Source of the DNA: Spinacia oleracea
Taxonomy: Eukaryota; Streptophyta; Magnoliopsida; Caryophyllales; Amaranthaceae
Direction: 5' to 3'
Assembly: GCF_020520425.1 (NCBI RefSeq)
Contig: NC_079491.1
Coordinates: 43,948,027-44,012,026, forward strand
Length of the DNA stretch: 64,000 bases
The notes under the pieces were generated by a model. It did no database searches and was not told where the DNA came from. It saw only the letters and a list, made by a program, of their open reading frames with translations. Below are positions 23,049 through 33,567 of the stretch, one piece after another (the stretch's first letter is position 1; each line of letters starts with the position of its first letter). The position numbers and the translations under genes are program-made.

Positions 23049-23119
23049 ATCCTACTAGCTCAATAGGTAGAGCATTGTGCTATTGCACAAAAGATGTGGG
23101 TTCAAATCCCACGTAGGTT
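23049..23119 (+). repeat. tRNA-like sequence, copy 1
   Basis: D-arm AGCTCAATAGGTAGAGC, T-arm GTGGG-TTCAAAT-CCCAC and a near-complete acceptor pairing (CCTAC/GTAGG). The anticodon arm is 16 nt, not 17, and folds as TTGTGC-TATT-GCACAA. Not a normal tRNA: probably tRNA-derived repeat. Confidence 0.6.
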
Positions 23120-23749
23120 CATATTTACTTTTTGTATTGTTTTATTTACTTTTTGTTTGAAAACGTTTACTTTGGCCTCCATATACTCCAATACTTGGAG
23201 TTTCTATGTTGTATAAAACTTTTGAATTTTTTTTATTTACTTTTGAGAAATTTCAATTTACTTTTGAGTTGATATTATTTACTTTTTAATTGTTTTATGT
23301 TCCTCTTGGTTTTTTACCAGTCTTGTTTGCCAACACAGTTTCAATTGATCAGATGCAACCTTTATTTTTTCTAGTCAGCTAGGCATCTGCGTTCTGGTCT
23401 TATGGTTCTTGAGGTCTTATGCAGAATGTTTTATTATTTATTTTGTTTACAGTAACCAAAAGCTTGCAATGGTAATAATGACTATTAAGGTTTAGGACAC
23501 AAGAACATTGTCCCCATCATGACGCGGTCTCTGCTTTCTGTTTTGTTGGACCAAGCTATGGAAACTCTTAAGCTAAGAAAGTTGCAGAGCAGTACTTGGT
23601 TTCCAGTATTTCTTTCTCTTTCAGAGCCTGTAATCACATGAGGATTATTAGCTAACTGCAGAGATTACTCTAGGTCACTTGTAGGCTGTAGCCATTTCTG
23701 AAAAGCTTGAACAAATGGATCGTGTCGTGTTTCATTGGGAGATTTACTT

Positions 23750-24843
23750 TTAGTTTAAAGACCTTGAACGATTTCCCTCAATAATGTTTAAATGAAAATA
23801 GATTCCTTCTTTGCATCATTTTGAAAGATAATTCCTTACATACTGTCCACGTAGGATTTGTATTGTATTTTTATTTTTTTTAATTTATTGAGAACAAAAC
23901 CGCTGACACGTTTAGCTGTTCTACATTACTCCGTATTATTTTATAAGAAATGATGAAGAAAGCAAACAGACGAGGAAATAGAAGACGGGACAATTTCCCA
24001 TTAATAATTTCGTACCATCTCTCACTCTCTTTCCTTTCTTCCAACAATGGCCCAGTCAATGGACATTCTCTTCATGCATAATAGACATCGATCTCTTCCA
24101 AAACAATCGTCGAAGAGATCGATGCCTCCCCTGCATCGGCCACTTAGGAGTATATTGTGGAGCAGGTTTAGTTTTGGTTTAGGAAGTGTGGCGGTTTGGA
24201 TACATAGAATTAGAATTTAACATTAACTATAATACTATGTACTATATGCGTTGATAATAAGAGCACAGGATAACGATTATTTCTTCACCAAAACCTTACA
24301 AGGGACAATTAATTAAGTCATGATCTTCTTCACTCTGCAATTTTGCAAGATGAGTCCAGAGATTCTGGTAAGTTAATTAGTCGGGGTTTGAGAGTCGGAA
24401 AATGTATCGTTTGAAGGGGAAGGTGAAGGTCTGCCCAAAATAGTCGCTCGAAGAATATAAGTGGGAAGGGAGAAGATGAAGGTATATTTTGTCATTGATG
24501 AAGTTAGTTGTTGCTCGAAGAGTTGAAGTGGGAAGGGAGATGATGAAGGTTGTATTTTTCCATTGATGAAGCTAGGTGTAGATCGGATCAGAAAGAAACA
24601 AGAAGCAAAAAAATTCTGCTTTAATTTTTCTTTTTCGTTTGTATTTTTTATTTTTATTTAATGATAAAATCGCTCACGTCGTTAGCGGTTTTGTACTCAA
24701 AAAAATAGAAAAATAAATAATAAATAATACAAATCCTACATGGACAGCATGGAGGGAATTAGAATTTAAAATGATGTAAAGTAGGAATTTATTTTCAATT
24801 AAACAATGTTCAGGGAAATCACCCAAAGACCTTTACTTTAACC
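23750..24843. mobile_element. Small transposon with long inverted repeats nested in element B
   Basis: About 170 bp at 23750-23920 is repeated inverted at about 24672-24843 (shared GATTTCCCT, GTAGGATTTGTATT, ACAAAACCGCT). Length is about 1.1 kb and no transposase is visible. Long inverted repeats fit a MULE-type MITE. Exact ends and target duplication were not resolved. Confidence 0.65.
24086..24124. repeat. Perfect 13-bp hairpin in the small transposon
   Basis: CATCGATCTCTTC and its exact reverse complement GAAGAGATCGATG are separated by 13 nt. Confidence 0.8.
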
Positions 24844-25120
24844 GTTTGACCTCATATAATTCTTTCTTATTCGATTACTTCTATTTTATTTTATTTTGGG
24901 TAGACAACAGGACATATGAGGTATTGTTAAGGAATGTTATTGGGGCACCTTATTATAGATTCCAATGCCTCGATGTTCCAATGGAACTCCTTTAAGGATC
25001 ATTTAGCAGCAAGAAGTCGAGTTTTGCAAATAATAAACAGGAGTAGGATAAGTTGGGGAAATTACCCTGAACTTCAATTCCTCCATCGTTACCAATGCAA
25101 GCCTAGTTATATGTTCTCAT

Positions 25121-25192
25121 AAACCTATGCAGGATTCGAACCTACATCCATGTGCAATGACACATTGCTCTACCATTTGAGCTAATAGGTTT
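25121..25192 (-). repeat. tRNA-like sequence, copy 2
   Basis: On the minus strand: D-arm AGCTCAAATGGTAGAGC, T-loop region GTTCGAATCC, acceptor pairing AACCTAT/ATAGGTT, and anticodon arm ATGTGT-CATT-GCACAT. Same unusual 16-nt anticodon arm as copy 1. Confidence 0.6.
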
Positions 25193-26679
25193 GTTTACTT
25201 TTAAAAGAGATTGTGTTTATTTTTTAGTTTATATTATTTACATTTTAGATTTTTAATCTCACTCTATAATACTTTCATTTACTTATAGAAAAACAAACAA
25301 ACAAAACCCTACAAACCTACCACAAACAGAACTAAGCTAAACAGGTGCTCTAAAGTCACCAGCAGGGAAACAACAATTTGCAGATTAACAACACCAATTA
25401 TGTAGATCAGTTGAACAAATTGTGCAGATAAGCATTTTGCAAATCAATATTGAACAGAACAGACACTAGGACCAACAGGGCAACATAAGATAACTGAACA
25501 CGCCAGAGCAGGGCAAACCAACATCTACATCCAGCATTGGAAGCACATCACATTATGGCAGGTAATGTTTCACATTTTGATGAAGCCCAAGCTTATAACA
25601 AACAAAAAGACCAACAGAAACATAGGGAAACAAGACAACAACACAAAAACAAAACACCATCAACTAATCATCCATTGCATTTCTGATAATAGTCATAAGA
25701 AATCACAACTAGACAACCAACTTAGAGATATATAGTTTACTTTTATAGATATTTGGTTTACTTTTGCGCAGTTTTAATACTTAATTATTTTGTGTCACCA
25801 CTCGATCTTAATTATCAACATATATACAAACCATTGATCATATTTAGGTCTAGATTCCACCAAAAAAAACCAACAAAATAAACACCAAAGTCAACCAAGG
25901 ATAACATTGGCTTAAACCTAGCAAAATAGCTTTAAGCATGGAACCACAGACTAGAACAACAACACAGGAACATCACTAGCAGGGAAAGCACAAAACATAT
26001 GAAACAGAACAGGCAAGGAGATCAGAAATAACAGTCAGATCCAACAGTAGCAGCAAACAACAACGTAACGCATAACATAAAGAGTAACATCAATATTTGA
26101 TCTAACGTAATGCAAGCAAACAATTTTGTGTGATTCATGGACAAAGTAGATACCTTAAATTCAATAAACCCCAAAATTTTGAAGTTTACCTTAGTTATAC
26201 CTTCCAAATCTCTGGTTGTTGAAGAAATCTGCATAGTTGCTCTCAAAAACCTAATTCGAGCATCATAGAAAGTTAAATCAATTAATCAAGTAGTTTTTTC
26301 TAGAATTCAAAGATCAAACTAATTTTTCTATGAAAAGCTGAAGAATATACAACCGAACATTGCAACAACAACAGACTTGAAACCTAACCACGTCAGGAGA
26401 ACGAAAAGACAACCAAAAACTTTGTTGGACTACAACACCGAACAAAACTACCTTAAAGTGAAGTGATGCGCTTGCAACAAGTCTGTAGACCCTTAAAATT
26501 TCTACAACATTAAACATACTAACAAAAAACATACTGATTTCATTTCTCAAACAAAACAAAAAAACTGCCAATCTGTTCATATTTACTTTTAAGAGTTTCT
26601 TATTTACTTATGAGTATTTTTAATTTACTTTTGAGTTTATTATCCGCTTTTGAAAATTTTACGCGTGTAATAAATACCC

Positions 26680-26746
26680 ACCTATTTAGGATTTGAACCT
26701 ATATCCATGTGCAGTGGCACATTGTTATCCCATTTGAGCATATTTA
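26680..26746 (-). repeat. tRNA-like sequence, copy 3 (degenerate)
   Basis: Minus strand keeps GCTCAAATGGGATAAC, GGTTCAAATCC and anticodon arm ATGTGC-CACT-GCACAT. The D-arm and acceptor are worn. Confidence 0.5.
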
Positions 26747-28998
26747 AGAAAAAAGTTACAACCAAAGTTCCATTATTATTTATTTACTTTTAGAGAAATT
26801 TAGTTTACTTTTATAGAGATTTGGTTTAACCTTGCACAATCTAGTCAATTTATCTATAAAGTTTACCCTTGCACAATTTAGTCACTTTATCTATTTAGAC
26901 CACCCTAGCCTAACCAGCAACAGACTACCAGCCTTGCTAGTCAACTACGACAACAACCAGCAGGTAGTGAACCAACATCACAAAGTCAACCTTGGTCATC
27001 GCTTCACCTGACTAATAATAACACCAACCAAAACCTGATCAGATAATAGGAAACCTAGTGACACCATATATAATCAGTAGCTATCAACAACAGATGATTC
27101 TCCATAACATACGACCATTATTTAATTTTAAATTTAATTCATCTACTTTTACTAATTGTTTATTTACTTTCGAGTCTAACTAATTTACTTTTTAAAATAA
27201 AGTTCGATAAGGCCAAAAATTTCTAAGTTTACCTTATGTGCTAGTTGCTGATGGATATGGAGATGCAGATGCCACATGGACATCTATTTTGATCTTAATT
27301 TTAGTTTCTTGATAAATAGGATGCTTAGTTGCAGTAAATGTCTGGGCAACGAGGAAATCTACAACATTTCCAGTTGGCATGACATATAGTATTAAGTTCA
27401 ACGCCTTTGAAAGGGAGAATTTTGTTGCATAACCAATTCAATATATCTACTTTTAGAGACAACAAAACCACTGGAAACAATCATTGTTTATAATTGACAG
27501 AATTTGTAAGCAAGAACATCTATGATTGTATCCAACACAACAAATTATCTGGTACAGAGTTGAGAGAGCACAAAAAATTAAGTTACAAATTACTACAAGA
27601 ACAAAAATGTTTTCCAAAATAGAGCAACTGTTTGCAAAAATGTATGTACTTTTATACTACACTTTTTGATTATCTGGAAACTTCACGAAGAAGAGCTTAA
27701 CACTTCCGCACTCATGACAACCGATTCAAACAGGTAAGTTCATAACTACACTTGGGCTGCTAGAAACTCAGTATAATGCACCATGGGCTGCTTAATACTA
27801 GGAGGCAAATATGGGTACAACAAGGTCTCAAAATATGGCGGCCACTACAATAAGATACCTATGGAAACCCATATATATATAATTGATTAAGTTACCTATC
27901 AATCAACCCAATCATCAACATAATCCATCCAGAATCTCTACAACAGCAATCAGCAAGCCTATCATGGAATCTACATCAAAGACGCCCTAACGCAACAACT
28001 TAATTTACTTCTTGACTTAATTGATTTACTTTTGAGCCTCCTTGATCTACTTCAAGAAGGAATAGCATTATGGGACAATTTGAAATAGAACCATTTAGTT
28101 TACTGTAAGAGAGATTTAGTTTGCTTTAAGAAGATTTAGTTTACTTTAGGAGACATTTAGTTTACTTTAGGAGAAATTTAGTTTACTTTAGGAGTGATTT
28201 AGTTACGTATCAGAACAATTTAGCTTACTTTAAGAACCAAAAGCTCAATTGTAGTTTCTTGTACAGGCTGCAACATCTATTATCTAGAACTAAAGCTCTA
28301 CACAGCAGGCAGTCCCTCTAAACTGAACACAACCACTGATAGAATCAAACCAGCAGATAAGATTATTAATCGGATATCAATTGCACATATCCGAGCTCCA
28401 AAATTCAACAGAAACAACAAGTAAAAATCATTCCAAAAAGCACAGAAGTTCTATTGCAATAATACCTCCACAAAATTAACTAAAAAATCACAAAATTCAG
28501 AATTATAGGTTGCGATTTGCAAAATTGTTGAGCAATAGAAAATTCCAGTAAGAAACTCTAGTAATACCTGATTTTGAGCTTCACTTTTGATTTAAGTGAA
28601 TAATTGTATGCCGCCCAAATTAGAAGAATATTCTTCAAATTACCTTCGAATTTTGCAGCAAAACCTTGAAGACCTCCAAAAATTGAAGCTAAAAATTGAT
28701 ATAAACCGTTAAATTGCGATGAAAATTGACAATTTACACCTAATTAGGTACTAATTTGTTGGAATTCGAAGAAAATCGAAGAGCAAGGAGTAGGAAGAGA
28801 GATAAATAATGTTGGGGAAGTAGAGAGAGAAAGGCAAATCACGTTTTTTCGTTTTCATGAAAAGGACTGGCATTTGGGATTTTCTGATATTTTCTGAGAT
28901 TAAATCTCATCCGTTTATTCTATCTTAATCCTAAGGTTGCTGAATGTTCTCACTATAAGGAGGTTCTTATCTTAAGGGAGGTTCTCACCAGAACCTGG

Positions 28999-29000
<2 letters not shown>

Positions 29001-29072
<72 letters not shown>
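29001..29072. repeat. (TA)n microsatellite between elements B and C
   Basis: About 72 bp of AT dinucleotides with one CAT interruption. The ORFs readable through it are artefacts. Confidence 0.95.
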
Positions 29073-29073
<1 letters not shown>

Positions 29074-29560
29074 GGGTCCCCTCCAATGAGAAGTTCCTTA
29101 AAATGAGAAGAATAGGAAGGGATCTTGACCGTCGATCTCGCGAAAACCTGAGCCGTTGATCTTGCGCGTGCAAAACAAACCAAAAACCCCCAAAACAAAG
29201 AAAACAGCGCGACAAAGTTTCCCCCCAAACCCCGACATTCTCTTTCTTCTTTCTAAAATCCTTCAATGGCGGAAACCCAGGAAATCCAAGAAACAAGAAT
29301 TAAAGAAATCATAAGCAATTCGTCCATGGCGGAAGGTAGTCAGTTCTTTTTGTTAACATCAATTATCTTTATTTTTCAATTTAGGCTTTCGAAATTATTG
29401 AACCAATTACGAATTGGTAGTGAAATTGAATTGATTGACATTTTTGAATGAAATTTTTAATTAAAATTGCAAATAATTTGATTGTAAATTTCATTGCTCG
29501 TGTGGAATTTTCTGGAGGGATTAAGCTGTATGAGAATTATTGATTTGTTCATGTTGCTCG

Positions 29561-31310
29561 TTAATTGGGAATTAGGTTGCTCGTTGAGTTTTAGGGGGGG
29601 TTTAAAGTCCCTGCTGTTCGGTTTTTGAAGAAAAAAAAAGAGAGTGCAACTGATAATCAATTGAGATAATGAGCAAAATTGTTGCAACTGTGGGTGTGAA
29701 CCAATTGAGCAAATGAGCAAAATTGTTGCAACTGTTTAGGGTGTGAACCAATTGAGCAAATGAGAAAAATTGTTGCAACTGTTTAGGGTGTGAACCCCCA
29801 ATTGAACAAATGAGCAAAGTTGTTAAAACTATTTAGGGTGTGAATCAATTTTGCTCATTTATGCTAATTTTTGAGAATGAGAAAAATTACGGAAGCAGAA
29901 CTGATTTTTTGGAAATTATTTGCTCATTTGCTCAAATGAGCAAATATGGACAAAATCAGTAACTGTGTGGAAGAAATTATTTTTCTCATTTGGTCAAATG
30001 AGCAAATTTTGGCACAAGCAGTAACTGCCTGGAATATTAAATTTTGCTCATTTGGTCAAATGAGCAATCTTTGGCACAAGCAGTAAAAGCCTGAAATATG
30101 TAAATTTGCTCATTTGCGAAAATGAGTAAATTTTGGCACAAGCAGTAACTGCCTGGAATATGAAATTTAATTTTTCTCATTTGGTCAAATGAGCAAATTT
30201 TAATAGAAGCAGCAACTTTTTGGTATAAATTATTTTGCTCATTTATTCAAATGAGCAAAATAATTGTGCTCATATGTAATGCTGGAATTTGTTAGGTAAT
30301 CTAGTTCTTGTTGTAAGTTCTATGTGTGATGCCTTATCAGAACGTACAACCGGGTAATCAGAAGTGTCCGCCATATAATAGTAACATGGGAGGGCATCAA
30401 GTGGTGTTTTGCTTGAATTGAGTTCATTTGAGGGAATTATTTTGCTCGTTTTGTTTTAATTGGGAATTAGGTTGCTCGTTGAGTTTTAGGGGGGGTTTAA
30501 AGTCCCTGTTGTTCGGCTTTTGAAGAAAAAAAAAGAAGAGAGTGCAACTGATAATCAATTGAGCAAATGAGAAAAATTGTTGCAACTGTTTAGGGTGTGA
30601 ACCAATTGAGCAACTGAGCAAAATTGTTGCAACTGTTTAGGGTGTGAACCCCCAATTGAACAAATGAGCAAAGTTGTTACAACTATTTAGGGTGTGAATC
30701 AATTTTGCTCATTTATGCTAACTTTTGAGAATGAGCAAAATTACGGAAGCATAACTGCTTTTTTGGAAATTATTTGCTCATTTGCTCAAATGAGCAAATA
30801 TGGACAAAATCAGTAACTGTGTGGAAGAAATTATTTTTCTCATTTGGTCAAATGAGCAAATTTTGGCACAAACAGTAACTGCCTGGAATATTAAATTTTG
30901 CTCATTTGGTCAAATGAGCAATCTTTGGCACAAGCAGTAAAAGCTTGAAAAATGTAAATTTGCTCATTTGGGAAAATTAGTCAATTTTGGCACAAGCAGT
31001 AACTGCCTAGAATATGAAATTTTGCTCATTTGGTCAAATGAGCAAATTAATTTTGCTCATTTGGTCAAATGAGCAAATTTTAATAGAAGCAGTAACTTTC
31101 TGGTATAAATTATTTTGCTCATTTATTCAAATGAGCAAAATAATTGTGCTAATATGTAATGCTGTAATTTGTTAGGTAATCTAGTTCTTGTTGTAAGTTC
31201 TATGTGTGATGCCTTATCAGAACGTACAACCGGGTAATCAGAAGTGTCCGCCACATAATAGTAACATGGGAGGGCAGCAAGTGGTGTTTTGCTTGAATTG
31301 AGTTCATTTG
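29561..31310 (+). repeat. 895-bp tandem duplication in intron 1 of the MULE C transposase
   Basis: The block from 29561 (TTAATTGGGA) recurs at 30456. The second unit runs into the copia insertion and resumes at 41706 with GGGGAATTATTTTGCTCG. Both units hold several TTTGCTCAT...ATGAGCAAA hairpins alternating with CAGTAACTG. Confidence 0.88.
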
Positions 31311-32705
31311 TGTTAGGTTATGATACATATGACAATTCATAAATCATGCGGAAAAACCATAAAGCCAGGAAAACATATTATTTACACATAATCATTTAGC
31401 ATAGTTTAGATGCATACTCTTTGTTGCGTGCCCTCCCTAGCTGCGCCCGAACCGAACAAGAACAAGTCTTTAGGACTCCAAGTGTCGTCCCTCCGTAGAT
31501 AGTCCACAGCACGTCCGGATCCGCCTTAAGATTGACCAACTAGAATCGCCCTTAAGGTACTTAGAATTTTCGGCACTTTATAGGCAATTGTATGACTGAA
31601 TTTTGCTCTCAAAAACTCACTTTGAATACTTGAATGCTCGATGTAAATATGTGACCCTAGGCACCTATTTATAGAGTTATGGAAAAGGATTTGGAATCCT
31701 ATTAGGATACTAATTTATTTAATTTTAATCCTACTAGGACTCTAATTAAATAAACTAAATCTTTTATGATTAGATTTAATCATATGACAAATCCCGGTAG
31801 CTTTAGGATTCGAGTAGCACACAAACACACACGCACGCACAGCAGCCCACGAGGGGCGCCATGCGCGCGCGCGCAGCCCGCGAGCTCGCAGCCCACTGCC
31901 GCAAGCCCACACGCTGCCGTAGCCTTGGCGCGCGCTGGGCCTGCCTTGCGGTGGGCCTGGCGCAGCATTGGTTGGTGCGTTTGTGGCGCGCTGGCTTGCT
32001 GGGCGATGGCCCGGCTTCGTGCTGGGCCTTCGTCTGGCAGGCCTCGTCCGATGCTAATTCGTACGATACGCTTCGGATTAATTTCCCGATTCCGGAATTC
32101 ATTTCCGATATGAACAATATTCAATATTTCCGATTCCGGAATCAATTTCCGTTTCGAACAAATATTTAATATTTCCGTTTCCGGAATTATTTTCCGATTC
32201 CGATAATATTTCCGATTCTGACAATATTTCCGTTTCCGGCAATATTTCCGATTCCGGCAATATTTCCATTTCCAATAATATTTTCCGATACGTACCATGT
32301 TTCTGTTTCCGGCAACATCTACGACTTGGATAATATTTATATTTCCGATACGATCCATATTTCCGTTTCCTGCAATATCATCGTTTCCGGAGTATTCATT
32401 TCTTGCCTGTGACGATCTCAGCTCCCACTGAAACCAAGATCCGTCGATTCCGAATATCCATAGATGGAGTATTTAATGCCATTAAATACTTGATCCGTTT
32501 ACGTACTATTTGTGTGACCCTACGGGTTAAGTCAAGAGTAAGCTGTGGATTAATATCATTAATTCCACTTGAACTGAAGCGGCCTCTAGCTAGGCATTCA
32601 GCTCACTTGATCTCACTGAATTATTAACTTGTTAAATAATACTGAACCGCATTTATTAAACTTAACATTGAATGCATACTTGGACCAAGGGCATTATTTC
32701 CTTCA
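31311..32705 (-). repeat. 3' LTR of copia element
   Basis: 1395 bp. Read on the minus strand it starts TGAAGGAAATAATGCCC and ends CATAACCTAACA. It contains a GC-rich stretch (31850-32050) and tandem TTCCG/CCGGAATAT-like repeats (32090-32400). The ORFs on both strands of the GC-rich part are artefacts, repeated in the other LTR. Confidence 0.95.
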
Positions 32706-32716
32706 GTCTCCCACTT
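32706..32716 (-). promoter_or_regulatory. Polypurine tract, copia element
   Basis: Minus strand AAGTGGGAGAC lies directly against the 3' LTR start, the expected plus-strand primer. Confidence 0.65.
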
Positions 32717-33567
32717 GTCCTTAGGGACAAGTGTGCATTTTCTAATTCCTTTGTCGCTCGATGCTTGCTCTTGAACATAAGGTAAGAGTTGTCATCCTTA
32801 TTATGTCCAGAGGTGTTTCTCGGTTTCAGAGTTCAACTGATCAAATAAACAGATAATCATAGCCTATGATTCATCCGAGCACGGCCATGCATTTCACAGT
32901 TTCTAGCTCTCCGAGTGGCCTTGTACAACTTTTAAGCATCTCATCCCGATTTATGGGAGGACAATCCCAATCTTGCGATCTTGAGATTAGACTTCGTTTG
33001 ATAGGTGATTACCCGAGCGTTGCCTTTATAGCCTCCTTTTACGGTGCGACGGTTGGTCAACGTCAAAGCAACCAGTTCTCAAACAAGTAATCTCAAATCA
33101 CTCAGGTATTGAGGATTTAGTGTCTAATAATTTTAATGAAATTTACTTATGACAGATTTTCATCTCTTACAGTAAAGTTTCATAGGTCTTGTCCGATACT
33201 AGTCTTCCCAAAGTAAGTATCTATGCAAATGATTATGACATTGCCATGTCCACATAGTTCAAGAAACAGAACTACTAGTCATCTTGCATTCTAGTCGTCT
33301 AACGTTTTCTATGCGTCCAATTTTATAGAAAACTCCGACTAGGGACCATTTTCAACCTTTGACATTCAAGTTCACTTGATAGACATTTCTTAGTCACAGG
33401 ACTGGTCCTGACAGTCTATCTTGAATATATCGTCAAATTGAAGGGACTCATCATTTAATAAACCACAAATTAAATGGAAAAATGAATTCTTTTCATTTAT
33501 TGTGAATGATTAACCAATAATGTTTTACAAAGATTTAAACTCTAAAACTTTAAAACATTAAACAGGG
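32717..33567 (-). other. Copia 3' untranslated region
   Basis: About 850 bp between polyprotein stop and polypurine tract, with no supported ORF. Confidence 0.6.

Larger units (their letters stand above)
24844..28990. other. Non-coding interior of element B with dispersed TTTACTTTT motifs
   Basis: No supported gene. Short motifs of TTTACTTTTGAG type recur near 25195, 25735, 26580-26640, 26790-26830, 27140-27190 and 28010-28230, the last as TTTAGTTTACTTTAGGAG units. They also occur at 23125-23290. Only low-scoring ORFs are present. Confidence 0.5.
21376..29000. mobile_element. Element B: TA-flanked, MULE-like element with captured gene exons
   Basis: The left end has CCCTTAAGATGAGAACCACC repeated. 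The right end, read on the minus strand, has GGTTCTGGTGAGAACC then CCCTTAAGATAAGAACC. These are imperfect inverted termini, both abutting (TA)n. No transposase is visible, so it is probably non-autonomous. Contents: casein-kinase-like exons, tRNA-like sequences, a nested inverted-repeat transposon, and many TTTACTTTT motifs. Confidence 0.6.

Noticed and set aside
23049..23119. Functional tRNA gene
   Set aside because: The anticodon arm is one base short and the acceptor has a mismatch. Similar copies nearby show it is a repeat.
28953..29296. ORFs rich in Tyr-Ile
   Set aside because: They are translations of the (TA)n microsatellite.
31766..32358. ORFs of 100-190 codons on both strands, seen again at 40761-41201
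   Set aside because: They lie in the copia LTRs and follow GC-rich and TTCCG-repeat composition. No domain, and partly different between the two LTRs.
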